A stretch of DNA of 64,000 nt from Boothiomyces macroporosus. Taxonomy: Eukaryota; Chytridiomycota; Chytridiomycetes; Rhizophydiales; Terramycetaceae. The stretch lies in contig JADGKB010000003.1 in assembly GCA_027604185.1 (NCBI GenBank), positions 124,001 through 188,000 of the forward strand, read 5' to 3'. Within the stretch, counting starts at the first letter, position 1, and each line of letters opens with the position of its first letter. This document shows positions 11,080 to 21,520 of the stretch, piece by piece. The notes below the pieces were generated by a model. That model was given only the letters and a program-made list of their open reading frames with translations, searched no databases and was not told the origin of the DNA. Position numbers and translations under genes: made by a program.

Positions 11080-12550
11080 TCAGTTTTCTTGTGCAGGAGG
11101 TGGTGGTGCAGGTGGTTGCTCTCCAGGAAGGATAGCACCGGCAGTTTGGTTCCAATTTGGTGCTTGTGCATTCTGAACAAATCCATATGGACCTCCAGCA
11201 CCAATGCTCGCGCTAGCATTCCAACTTGATGGGACAGTCTCTGGCCCAAGGAAGGGTGCTGTTGGAATTGCATAAGTGTTTGTTCCACCCAACTCAGCCA
11301 TAAGATTAGCATACTCATCATCAAGTTTTTGGTCACGTTGGTTAGCAGCTTGCAGAACATTTGGATCGTTCTTGTAAAGACAGTCTAAATTAAAAAATAA
11401 ATTACCTCTTGCCAAATGCCCAACACTGTTACAAATTCTACACACCAGGGTAGCAGTAAAGTTGGCAGCTTCTGTACATTCGAAACGACGATGCCCAACA
11501 CCACCACAGTTGGTACAGATTTGATTTTCGTCATCTCTAAGTGTACCGTTAAGGGCTGCCAACTCTCTCAATTGATTACGCTTCAATTCGTTGTGACCTT
11601 CTGGAACACTTGTTGCCTAAGTTTAATATATAACCTACCGTTTCAATAATTTTGTTGATCATTACAATCGCGGCTTTCACACGATCTTCAGTATCACCAC
11701 TAACGAGAGCATGTAGTTCTTCTTCCTCTCCTTGCTGACCACTGGTATCCAATCTTGCCTTTCCTTCTTTGACGGATCCCTTTCCACGAATACTGATCTT
11801 TGTTCCAGTTTCAGTTTCCATTTTCTTCAGTGTGTTTCCACGAGGTCCAATAAGCAACCCAATAAAGTTGATGTCTGGATAATCCCTTAATGGAATATAA
11901 ACCTTTTCTGCCAATTTGGAAGGTCTCTTGTAATCTGCAGGAGGTCTAAATCCAATAATAGTGCGCATTCCCAATTCAACAAGAGCATGTCGTTCATCTT
12001 CCAGTATTTTACGATACCTTAGATCTCTAGTATTGTCTCTGCGGCCATCTGGACCATATGTTGGCTCTGGAGATACAGATCTATGATAAAATTTAAAAAG
12101 TTACCTTTTGTCATTTGGGACATAATCGCCCAAACGTAAACGCCTTCCCAATTCTTCAATTCTCATATGAATAATATAATTATCAATTTGTTCATTTGTT
12201 AAATCCGATGGAAGTGAAGTTGGTAATCCAGGGATATTAACCTTGTCATGGACTGATCCCCACCTTGTTTTTCGCTTTGGCGGTCTTCCTTCTCTTTCTT
12301 CGTCTGAAACAGGTGAATCATGGTGTTTAATTTCAGGCTGTCTTTCATGTTCTGAATGTCTTTCTCTTCTCCTTGACGAATGATAGTCATCCCTAGACCT
12401 TTTTCTATCCCTGTCATAGTCTCTTGAAGAGTGTCTGTCTTCCCTTCGGCGGTAATCTCGATCCCTGTCTCTTTCTCTGTAGTCGTCTCTTCTCACATCT
12501 CTGGAAGAGTACCTGTCTTCCCTTCTGTCCCTGTGTCTGTCTCTGTCCAT
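11080..12550 (-). CDS. SF1: Splicing factor 1 / branchpoint-binding protein
   Basis: Exons 12550-12105, 12080-11639, 11616-11406 and 11384-11080 (introns 24, 22, 21 nt); 467 aa. An Arg/Asp/Ser-rich head of about 80 residues precedes the U2AF-ligand tryptophan motif KRKTRWGS, then the helix-hairpin SF1 domain, a KH-QUA2 RNA-binding fold with LIGPRGNTLKKME, and two CCHC zinc knuckles (CTNCGGVGHRRFEC and CRICNSVGHLARDC, the second split by an intron). A Gly/Pro tail ends in PAPPPPAQEN. SF1 recognises the intron branch site in early spliceosomes. It interrupts itself with introns of 21-24 nt, among the longest in the window. Confidence 0.95.
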
Positions 12551-12581
12551 TTGATTAAGAAAAAGATTTTTTGATCTCCAA

Positions 12582-12701
12582 ATGTTTTACTTTCCGATAG
12601 CAGGACTAATTATACTCGCATTCTGTTTATTTTATATTAGAAATCAGAGGCAGAAGCATCTAGAAATGAATCGAAGGATCGCTGCATTAAGATACATGTA
12701 A
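12582..12701 (+). CDS. Possible 39-residue single-pass membrane microprotein
   Basis: An ATG-to-stop frame of 39 codons sits in the 159-nt gap between SF1 (start 12550) and RRP8 (stop 12710-12712), on the opposite strand to both. It reads as a hydrophobic N-terminal helix (FPIAGLIILAFCLFYI) followed by a basic, helical tail (RNQRQK, RRIAALRYM). That is the layout of small signal-anchored organelle proteins, but no family was recognised and the frame is short enough to occur by chance. Confidence 0.35.
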   Translation: MFYFPIAGLIILAFCLFYIRNQRQKHLEMNRRIAALRYM

Positions 12702-12709
12702 AACCAAAT

Positions 12710-13551
12710 TCAACGTTTTTTATACAGACAAGGCTTCAAGACAGGCATTGCATCCCCCGCCTTCTTTTCCGTCTTGGTAAAGTCCAATAAAACAAACATT
12801 TTGTTTTTTTCATCTTTTTTGGTGAGCTTGAATCCAAGATTTTCCACACCAACAATAAATTCTTTGAGATCCGATATCCGGCTTTTCACTTCACAGACTT
12901 TTAATTCAGAGCTACCATTAGTTTCATTTACCTTTTCTTTAGTATGCGATGGGCTTCATTGAGGAAATCCGTGAAATTAGTTCCCATTAACGACAAGCAG
13001 AATATCACCACATCTACAGACTCTTTTTTCAAAGGTACTTTACTAATATCACATGCGGTAATAAATTCATTTCGAGCTACTAAATCAAACGAATGAATTT
13101 TCAATTTCTGGTGTAGCTCTCTAGCGATTTTTGCTTCTCCGCATCCCATATCTGCAACTACAATATTTTCTTTTTGACGGAGGTAGTCTATGTAAATATC
13201 CACCGGGTTTGTTGGCCAGTCTTCCACTTGCGACGAAAACCCTTGGTGGTAAATGTCAAATAATTCTGGTTGCTTCTGGAACAATTCAATCGCATTCTTT
13301 GAAGTAGTTGTATATAGCGTTTCATTCAGCCACCTGAATTTGGATCCTGTGAGTTTCTTTTGGTATTTCTCTTGTAGTGTTGTGAGCTTCTTTTCTACCT
13401 TTTGCGGCTTCTTTATTTCATTTAATTTTGGTTTTTTCTCGATATGCTTGGCTGTGCTGGAACCGGATTTCTTTTTCTCTAATTCAACTTGATTCTGTTC
13501 TTTAATATCCTTGGATTTATTCAGTACTTTTTTTAGTTTATTTTTCAACAT
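12710..13551 (-). CDS. RRP8: RRP8-like rRNA methyltransferase
   Basis: Exons 13551-12932 and 12911-12710 (20-nt intron); 273 aa. A Lys-rich nucleolar-type head of about 65 residues precedes a Rossmann methyltransferase with the RRP8 signatures KFRWLNETLYT, FDIYHQGF, the SAM-binding VADMGCGEAKIA, ACDISKVPL and CLSLMGTNFTDFL. The second exon finishes the family fold (KVCEVKSRI, FKL, FVLLDFTKT) and ends in PCLYKKR, the usual RRP8 terminus. The family makes m1A in the large-subunit rRNA and acts in nucleolar silencing. Confidence 0.93.
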
Positions 13552-13560
13552 GAAAAAAAA

Positions 13561-14121
13561 TTAAGGAACTATTTGAGAGTTTCTTCTGTAGCGAACAATT
13601 GCCGCATTGATACAGGAGACTATCATACCAACGCCAAAGGGTACCAAAGACATTAAAACAGCCCAACCACCTTCCCAACCTTTCCAAGGGAATTTTGCAT
13701 TTGGATCAGTTGTTTCTATTGCAGTGAGATTATATAGTGACCCGTTAAAGTATTGGGTATCCACAGCTTTAAAGGCAGGATATGCATAGCATTCGAATTT
13801 ATCCGCAGGATTGGTAATCATCAACCTTCCAGCAATATTAAGCCAAGAGACAAACATTAGGCTCCCATGAAGAGTTTTCAATGATATAATTCTTTCTAAT
13901 GGAGTTCTATTTGCAATGATATTTCCTTTTTCTTGATCAATCGCTGTCAAAAGATCTTGTTTTTCAGAGATAGCAACATTCTTTACAGCTTGCTTGTACA
14001 AGATAACTTGGTGAAACATGATTGCTGTCCATCCAAGTCCAACCAACACGAAAGAATAGATTACTCCAAGAGGAAGTCCAGTGTTATAGATCAATAGTGA
14101 AAAGCCTGTTGCCCAAAGCAT
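13561..14121 (-). CDS. Unrecognised multi-pass membrane protein
   Basis: Single open frame, 186 aa from the ATG at 14121; the stop is only 9 nt beyond the RRP8 start. Four hydrophobic segments are visible: residues about 1-16, 18-40, 85-105 and 150-175. Between the last two is a loop with NGS and NLT glycosylation sequons and a cysteine. The first membrane helix begins right at the ATG, and hydrophobic residues (VYILA) continue upstream in frame until a stop, so a short missing 5' exon is possible. No family recognised. Confidence 0.65.
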   Translation of the reverse strand: MLWATGFSLLIYNTGLPLGVIYSFVLVGLGWTAIMFHQVILYKQAVKNVAISEKQDLLTAIDQEKGNIIANRTPLERIISLKTLHGSLMFVSWLNIAGRLMITNPADKFECYAYPAFKAVDTQYFNGSLYNLTAIETTDPNAKFPWKGWEGGWAVLMSLVPFGVGMIVSCINAAIVRYRRNSQIVP

Positions 14122-14197
14122 AGCAAGAATGTAGACTCTTTGAACTGAAAGATTGATTCCGGTAGCTATTCATTTCTTAGTCGTTTAAATCTTGATA

Positions 14198-15181
14198 ATG
14201 CGGCTCAAACGGATCCATTCTTCACGCCAAATTCAAACTTTGCCACATAAATATTTTTTGCAAATGAAGAAAAAATGTATTGAGAGACACTTGGAAATAG
14301 CAGCAAATAGCAACATTCTGTCCCGGAAACTCTCAAAAGCAAAACGCATGCCTCTCAGTGTTGATCAATTCCTTCACATTCTGCAATTGGAAAACATAAA
14401 TATTCTGGGAATATATCAACGAATATTGGCATTGACTAATATTGTAATATTATCTTACTTAGAATCAACGAAACCTACTCGAATTGGCTTTATTCTCAAT
14501 CAAATTCAATGATATTGTTAGCATTAATGATAAATTGGCTGGATTCATTTCTTTATACCCATACAATGAGGATGCAGAATTACTGGGCTACGCAGGACTT
14601 GTATCACTATTGGTTTACCGGCGAAAGAGTAACAATAATTAATAGTAGAGCAGCCGCGTTACATTACCCAAGCAATACAATTATTGAAATCGTCAATCTC
14701 AATCTCACCCAACACCATGTTTATCAACGTATTAGAGGATGTGGTGGAAAAAGACGAATTTATGAAATATCTGTTAAAATTACCAAAGGATGACATGGTA
14801 CAGCTTAAAATTGGTGAATTGAAAGGAGATTACTCCACTCTAGTTGAATCTAATCCTGTTTGTAATTTAGACATTTTCGTTTCGCATATCAAGACACTGG
14901 ACAAGAAATCAATGATTGAAAAGCTGGCCAATAGAATAGAGTATGAAGATAGCCCCACTTGCTGGAAAATATTAATAGCCGCTTTAATTGACGGGTCCTA
15001 CTACGGAACTGAAGAGTGCAAAGAGATATTTACTTCAAGGGACTGGTGGGTTGAATATTTTACAGGCATGTACTTTTTCATTGTCTTTGATCTGCTTGGT
15101 AAAGATCCCCAGATAACGGTTGACGAGCAAGAGATTGACGATCTGGAAATTTGGGAGCTGTATAACAATGAAATATATTAA
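14198..15181 (+). CDS. Unrecognised helical protein (TPR-like)
   Basis: Exons 14198-14443, 14463-14628 and 14649-15181 (introns 19 and 20 nt); 314 aa. Splicing joins three open frames into one continuous protein. The middle reads as successive amphipathic helices (NLLELALFSIKF, AELLGYAGLVSLLVYRR, ITQAIQLLKSSISISP) like tetratricopeptide repeats. The C-terminal half is acidic (GKDPQITVDEQEIDDLE). A basic head contains RHLEIAANSNILSRKL. No motif ties it to a known family; the exact start is uncertain because several ATGs follow in frame. It is divergent from the membrane-protein gene, with 76 nt between start codons. Confidence 0.7.
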
Positions 15182-15245
15182 TTATCTTGACAATTTCATC
15201 TCCGTCTGCAGGCGCACCTTGACATCGCCCCTTTGGGCATAGATC

Positions 15246-15404
15246 ATGGATAGACCATACACCAAGTTTCAATTATTCCCAGTGGGCTCTTTCAGCCTTT
15301 GTTTTGGCATTGTCAAAAAAGTCATGAGGGGAGAGAACATACTGGGGTCCCTTGAAATTTGGGTCAACGTGGCTGAAGGGTATATTAATGTGATGAAGAT
15401 TTAA
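15246..15404 (+). promoter_or_regulatory. Possible upstream ORF in the OAT 5' region
   Basis: A 52-codon ATG frame fills most of the 233-nt gap before ornithine aminotransferase and stops 10 nt before its start codon, on the same strand. It has mixed composition and no recognised similarity. It could be an upstream ORF in the leader or chance; the opposite strand is also partly open here but has no usable ATG. Confidence 0.25.
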
Positions 15405-15414
15405 ATTTTCTACA

Positions 15415-16812
15415 ATGTTATCCCAACACGACGATATCAAACTAGGAGAAGCTTCAAAACCAGCCAAACCAATTGCATCTCTCTCTTCTGCAGATGTAAT
15501 GGCGATGGAAAACACCTACGGTGCGCACAACTACCATCCATTGCCGGTAGTCTTCCACTCTGCGCAAGGAATATACGTTTGGGATCCGGAAGGTCGCAAA
15601 TACATGGACTTTTTGTCTGCCTACTCTGCTGTTAATCAGGGCCATGCTCACCCAAAAATCATTAAAGCTTTGACTGAACAGGCAAACAGATTGGCACTCT
15701 CATCTAGAGCATTCTACAATGACGTCTTTGGTCCTTATGCCAAGTATATCACTGAGGTAATTATTTTTTGATCAAAAGTACTTTGGCATGGACATGGTTC
15801 TACCAATGAATACTGGCGCTGAAGCAGTTGAAACTGCAATGAAATTAGCTAGAAAATGGGCATATGTCCACAAAAAAGTTCCTGAAAACGAAGCAATGAT
15901 TTTATCTTGCACTGGCAACTTCCACGGAAGAACTATTGCCATTGTTTCCATGTCTACTGATCCATCATCTACCGATGGGTTTGGGCCATTTGTCCCAAAC
16001 ATTGGCTGCATCTGTCCAGCCTCCAAGAAGAAACTGGAATATAATGACTTGGACGCTTTGGAAGCAGCATTGAAGGCTCACCACCAGAAAGTTGCTGCAT
16101 TCTTGGTTGAACCAATTCAAGGTGAAGCAGGTATTTTCGTTCCAGATGAAGGATACTTGGCTAAAGCTTACGAATTGTGCAAGAAATACAATGTATTATT
16201 TATTGCTGATGAAATCCAAACCGGTCTGGCAAGAACCGGTAAACTCTTGGCCATTGACTATGATGGTGTCAAGCCTGATATCCTTATCTTGGGTAAAGCT
16301 TTGTCTGGCGGTATCTACCCAGTTTCTGCCGTCTTGTCCAGCAAAGAAATTATGTTATCCATCAAACCGGGTGAACACGGTTCTACCTACGGTGGTAACC
16401 CATTGGGTTCCGCAGTTGCAGTTGCAGCACTTGAAGTTATCAAAGAAGAAAAGCTAAGTGAACGTGCATTCGAACTCGGTGAAAAATTCAGAGCTGCTCT
16501 TCGCGACCTAAACTCTCCATACGTTTCTATTGGTAAGACTTTAGTTAACATTTAGTTAGAGGCAGAGGTCTATTGAACGCTATTGTCATTGATGAATCCA
16601 AATTAAATGGAAAGTCTGCCTGGGACATCTGTTTATTGATGAAACACTATGGTTTGTTGGCAAAGCCTACCCACCAAAACATCATCAGATTGGCACCTCC
16701 TCTCTGTATCACTGAAGCTGAATTAATGACTGGTGTAAGCATCATTGAACGTGCTCTAAGAGACATTGTTGACATGAAGCCATCCGACATTCCTGGTGCT
16801 GAACACCACTAA
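15415..16812 (+). CDS. OAT: Ornithine aminotransferase
   Basis: Exons 15415-15756, 15779-16532 and 16556-16812 (introns 22 and 23 nt); 450 aa. Class III PLP aminotransferase with the OAT-specific run of motifs: [61 protein letters not shown], the lysine-bearing ILGKALSGG, and [13 protein letters not shown]. It converts ornithine and 2-oxoglutarate to glutamate semialdehyde and glutamate, linking arginine breakdown to proline. There is no mitochondrial presequence, which fits the cytosolic form of fungi. Codon use looks more biased than in the neighbours, consistent with high expression. Confidence 0.96.
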
Positions 16813-16855
16813 TCGATTAATATAAATTATTCATCACAGGTTTATTTGATTAGAT

Positions 16856-18039
16856 TTAAACATTATACCAGTTGTTTACCTTTTGACAGTTTGGCATTTG
16901 CATTTTTTGAGCTCGTTCCAAAAGATCCTTGTCTGTTCTGAACCAGCTGGTAGCTTGTCTAATGTAGTATGCCTGAGTTTCCTTTTCTTGTCCACATTTT
17001 ACTCTAATATGATGCAAATACTAGTGTTAATATTGCAGTACGTCAGATTCTACTCGGTTATTTAATTCACGCTGTTTGTATGTAGTACCAAATCTTCTTT
17101 TGTATGATTTTGGATTTACATAGTACGGTACTTTGTGCGGCTCTGAAATCTTTTCCATAGAGTATTCGTATGAGCGTTGGAACGAGAATGGATCGTCCTC
17201 TGTGGTGAAAATTGACAGTCCCGTCAATAGGAATAATATTATTATTGGTAATAATTGAATTAAGGTATTGATACTGCTTCCTTCAGTGCTGTTGTATTGT
17301 TGCTGTCTAGTTCTGGTTCTGAATTGAGGGCCGGCATTGAAAGCTAAATTAAATATTAAAATACCAAAACCGTTCCCTCCAAATGCACCACCAAAAGCAC
17401 CGCCACCCATAAACATTCGCAGCAGCTCTTCAGGAGTTACTTCTCCTTGGAAGCCAGGATGACCGCCGAATCCTTGGAATCCAGGATGGCCAAAACCTCC
17501 ACCGCCTCCTCTATTTCCACTTGATTCGCTATCTATACCGAATCTGTCATAACTGCTACGCTTTTGTTCGTCTCCCAAAACAGTCCAAGCGTGACCAATA
17601 GCTTTGAAAGCATCATCAGTTCCTATAATAAATCTATTCAGATACCAGGAGCACCGCATTTGTCAGGGTGATATTTCAACGCTAACTTTCTGTAAGCTTT
17701 TTTAATATCATTTTCAGAGCATCCTTTCTCTAGACCTAAAATTCCATACAAATCGCCTTTGGCTTTATGCGCCTTGATTTTCTTTATTCCCTCAACTTGC
17801 TCTGGGGTGAATGGACGATTTGGCTCCTCTTTCTTTGCACTTTCAGCTGTCCTCTGCCTAACTTGTGGTTTTGCATCCGGTATTGCGCTCGAGGAAATAA
17901 AAGACAACCATTTCTGAGCTTCGTTGGTATCGCATAAGCGAATACTCTTTTCTGCGAATTTTACCGCTCCAGCTCTATCCCCAGCCTTCCATTTTTGTTT
18001 AGAAATATCTAGCGCTTGTAAAGCCGCATCCTTGTTCAT
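16856..18039 (-). CDS. DNAJB12/DNAJB14-like ER membrane J-protein
   Basis: Exons 18039-17646, 17622-17365, 17343-17042 and 17020-16856 (introns 23, 21, 21 nt); 372 aa. An N-terminal DNAJB12-type head ([20 protein letters not shown]) leads to a J domain with the HPDK motif ([11 protein letters not shown]) split by intron 1, then a Gly/Phe-rich linker (GGHPGFQG repeats), one membrane helix ([16 protein letters not shown]) and a C-terminal DUF1977 domain ending in QKMQMPNC. This is the tail-in-lumen layout of ER-associated-degradation J-proteins that recruit Hsp70. Intron 2 (17344-17364) is 21 nt with no in-frame stop, so both spliced and retained forms are readable. Confidence 0.92.
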
Positions 18040-18520
18040 CCTAGTTTTTTTACAGTTGAGGATTAGGTAATGAAAAAAGGAAAAAGCAAATGAAAGTGCC
18101 ACATCTTAAAACACACTATTAAAAGACCAATAGGGAAATGCGGTTGAATTTCGACTTTTTCGTTTTATTTTTGCTTGAACTCTGCATTGTGTATTTCCGC
18201 CACACTACTAGAAGGTTCCATAAGCCTCCAGATATTTTCAAGCGGTAACTTCAGATGCGTTTATTGCATTAATAACCAGTTGACTTTGGTCTGAAAAGGC
18301 TTGAACCAATTTCTTGTTACCTCCAGAGATATTTGCGCGTTTTGATTCGGGTTTCTGATCTCGAATTCCCAGTTAAGCGCTAACCTAAACTCTGTAATAA
18401 AAGCGATGTATTTCCGTATATTATTAACGTTACCATCATTTGTTTTGTCTGCTAAACACGAAAAGCCGTGCAAAAACAGGTGACTCCAAATAAATTAACA
18501 GAAATTTTTCCAAAAAAACA
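18040..18520. other. Intergenic region, no confirmed gene
   Basis: 481 bases between divergent genes. The minus strand carries two overlapping open stretches without an ATG (about 18240-18480), one ending in the sequence QLVINAINASEVTA. They cannot be joined by introns of the size used elsewhere in the window, so I do not call a gene. No promoter element stands out. Confidence 0.4.
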
Positions 18521-19135
18521 ATGGCAATCGAAGAGCAAGACTGTTTCAATATGGAAGAATTCCTGAATTTTAATTTCGCTGAACCTGTTGCAGAACCAGC
18601 ACCTCAAGAGTCAGCTGCAGACGACTTGACCCTTTGGGAATCCTACCCTCCGCTCTGGAAGAAGGAAGAAGCTATACCTGCACAAGATCCCATCTCTCAA
18701 ATTAACTTTGAAGGTGCTTCTTTGATTCAAGAAGATTTCGTTGATCCATTTGCTGTTAAAAATGAACCAACGAAGGTCGAGACTGGATTTCGGGAACGGT
18801 TAATTTCGAGAAGAAACAAGCTCGATTTATTAGCCAAGAATTTATCAAAGAAGAAACCTATTCAATGGGCTTATGAACCTCAAATGGATTGCAAGCAAGG
18901 TTCTAGTATGCAAAGAAACTCTTGGATCGATTTCAATCCAGTTCGTGTTCATTCTGTTTACAATATTGAATTCAACATTGATTCGCTTCCAGAGAAGGGA
19001 TCCGTTGATACCAGCAAATCGTTGGAAGGATGTGTTTCTCAATCAATCAATTTATACAATAGTGCAGTTGGGGTTAGCAAAGAGGAAATGGAAATGGCTA
19101 ATTCATTGCTGATGTTCCTTATTTCTCACATGTAA
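18521..19135 (+). CDS. Unrecognised acidic protein
   Basis: Single exon; 204 aa. The first 90 residues are acidic and rich in Pro, Glu and aromatic residues (EEFLNFNFAEPVAEPAP, WESYPPLW), resembling a transactivation-type disordered segment. A basic stretch follows (RERLISRRNKLDLLAKNLSKKK, given here only as an outline: residues about 91-112), then a mixed folded-looking C-terminal 90 residues ending LLMFLISHM. No domain or family recognised. The ATG directly follows an A-rich stretch, as in other starts in the window. Confidence 0.7.
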   Translation: MAIEEQDCFNMEEFLNFNFAEPVAEPAPQESAADDLTLWESYPPLWKKEEAIPAQDPISQINFEGASLIQEDFVDPFAVKNEPTKVETGFRERLISRRNKLDLLAKNLSKKKPIQWAYEPQMDCKQGSSMQRNSWIDFNPVRVHSVYNIEFNIDSLPEKGSVDTSKSLEGCVSQSINLYNSAVGVSKEEMEMANSLLMFLISHM

Positions 19136-19648
19136 ACTTTCTCTTCCTGTACATTCTTTCCTAATAAAAAGGAATCTAATCAACTATAATTTTTTGTGTT
19201 TGACATACTCACCAGTGCTGCACTGTGATCCATTTACAGTTAAGTAAGCCGCTTGAATGCGAGCAGAACTGCTGTTGGAATAGCATGGTGTTTGAACACG
19301 ATTAAGGTGTCCATCTTTCGGACGCCCATCTAGATTCCGACGTTCTTTAAGAGACTATTGTGAACCGGACTGTAGCACAATTGCTTTCACAAATCTTGAA
19401 CACCGAATAGGGATATTTGAAATTATAGACCCAGATAGCAGTGTATTAAATAGGAAGTGTATTTGATTAGGGTAGGAGATCAGGCAAGTCGATTTTCTGA
19501 ATATTTGATCAGGCAAGTACACTTACCACCTACCAGGGAAATTATTAACCAGAGAGTGTGGATCTATTGATCCGAAAACTATCTCTACTACGCTCCCGTA
19601 AAAGATTAAAAGATGTTCACTCAAAAAGTCTCTTTTTCCATTGCAATC
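19136..19648. other. Intergenic region, nothing recognised
   Basis: About 510 bases between two plus-strand genes. I looked for tRNA boxes, spliceosomal RNA signatures and open frames and saw none that hold up. A short repeated sequence gatcaggcaagt occurs twice near 19480-19520. Confidence 0.35.
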
Positions 19649-21404
19649 ATGATTACCACATTCGCAAAAAAGCGCAAGATTTTAAAAGAGGATAAATTTG
19701 AGATTTATCTTCAAAAAGAAAAGAATCAGAATTTAAAGAATCAGGAAATCCAATTTGAAGAATCCAGAGATCTGGAACCAGAGTTACCAAAGAGGAGAGG
19801 AACCAAAACAAAGCCAGCCAAACAGAAATCCAATTCAGCAATAGCTGTAGAACTAACGGAACCAACTGCTGTTGAAAAGAAAGAGATACAAGAAAGACCA
19901 AAAATTGAAGTAGTAGAAGAAAAGCCTGCAATTGCGGATGTATTTTCAATGCTACTGTCTCAATCACCAACAAAGAAAAGAAGAAAAGTGGAAATGAAGA
20001 TCCGCAATGTGTCTCAAAGCACCGATTCGCCTGACTTACCAGAAGAGACAGTGCAAATACAAGAAAAGAGTCCATTCTTGAACGATAGCCAGAATTCAAA
20101 TTACGACGAGAGTGCCCTGGAAAAGATTCTCATGTCTGACGCCTTTGAATCCAAATACAAAGCACCCCATGTTCCTGGAATCAAGAAAAGAGGAAACACT
20201 TACTTGTCCGGATCTCAAACGTCAACTCAGAATGAATGTTTTCAATCGCAACAAGCTGAAATTCAATGTGACGACGATCTCGATGAAACAGAAGTTGATG
20301 AAGGGCTGGAATCGAGTGATGATGACGTTCCAAAAATTAAAGCATATCACCATCTCAAAGAGTCTGGAAACAAGCAGATGATATTGGATGAAATAGAATA
20401 CTTGCTCAATGGATTAAACAGTAAGATTTTAAAAGTCAGGAGAAATTCATTATACGAACTGTATTACAAACTAAAAGGTGATTTTATGAATATGTTTTCC
20501 ATACATGGATATCCTGAAAAGCTGTTTAATTTACTCTCAACTGTACAGGATGCGGTAATCAAATCAATAATTGTAGACATTACGTATACCTCTTACATTA
20601 ATATTTTGCAAAATTAAAAGCGAGCTGAAGCAGTCTGATTTCTGCCGATGGCTGTTGAATTCAATAGATTATTATGATCAATGGCAATCAGGAAACTCTG
20701 CTCTAGCTAAAAAGAAACAGTCAGATATTGCGCACAAAAAATTTCTCTCTCAATTGGAATCGGATTTTAAAACTGTTGATATTAGAGAAATTATTGTTCG
20801 ACACTTGGCAATACCTCAACTTCATTTCAAAGATATTGTCCTATCTGCAAAACAAGTTGATTATTTCAAGTCACTCATTCTAGAAAATTCGGCTTTAATT
20901 TATCCTGTCATTGTCAAAATGTCTAAAGATTGGAGACACGTTGATACAATCATTCCATTTTATGAAGCTCTAGATTCCTTGGATATCAACGGAGATGAAT
21001 TTACTGATGTTCTTTCAATACTAATTAATCTATACTGTAAAGATAATATTGAATCAAATCTACCCGACTTGAATGTCGCAAAACTGTTCATCTACATGGA
21101 GAAAAATATTCCTAGCGATACAATCAACCTAATCACCTGCCTATTAATCAATATTGCAACAGTAAAGACTAAAAAGTACACCAAGAAGCAAATAGATATC
21201 CTCAAAAGGAATTTAACCAAAGATTTTCCAACTAATGCATACACGAGTATTTTAATGGGGTCAATCTACATTGAGCAGAAATTCAGCTTTGATAAAGATC
21301 AGGCACTTGCAAATTTGGAAGAGTTTTATCTTGTTCAAAGCGATATCGGGATCCAAAACAACCAAGTGTTAGACTTGATTAACAAATTAAAAGATTTGCC
21401 TTGA
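19649..21404 (+). CDS. WAPL/Rad61-like cohesin-release factor
   Basis: Exons 19649-20583 and 20621-21404; 572 aa. The start MITTFAKKRKIL resembles the basic N-terminal motif of WAPL/Rad61 proteins; an in-frame ATG 12 codons upstream (19613) is possible. A disordered, charged first 250 residues precede a helical-repeat C-terminal half that begins around LNGLNSKILKVRRNSLYEL and EKLFNLLSTVQDAVI, which resembles the conserved WAPL domain. WAPL releases cohesin from chromosomes. The single intron is about 37 nt, the only one in the window outside 19-24 nt; its ends were chosen to keep the frame and GT-AG. Confidence 0.65.
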
Positions 21405-21520
21405 TATATATTTCGAATTTGTATTTATGAAAAAGTATAATTTGAACTGCTTTTTGTGCTTTCTACTGTAATTGCAATGTCATTCGAGTCGCTACTCTTG
21501 GCAGTTGCTACATTAGTTAT

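Noticed and set aside
15273..15515. Minus-strand open frame overlapping the OAT start
   Set aside because: It lies over the first exon of a certain gene, has no ATG of its own in the non-overlapping part, and matches nothing; treated as a shadow.
18240..18480. Minus-strand protein-like stretch between the J-protein and the orphan at 18521
   Set aside because: No ATG, and the two open frames cannot be joined with a 19-24 nt intron having a branch-site-like end.
19200..19260. Sequence near atactcaccagtgctg examined as a U1 snRNA 5' end
   Set aside because: It does not contain the ACUUACCU 5' splice-site complement and no further U1 features follow.
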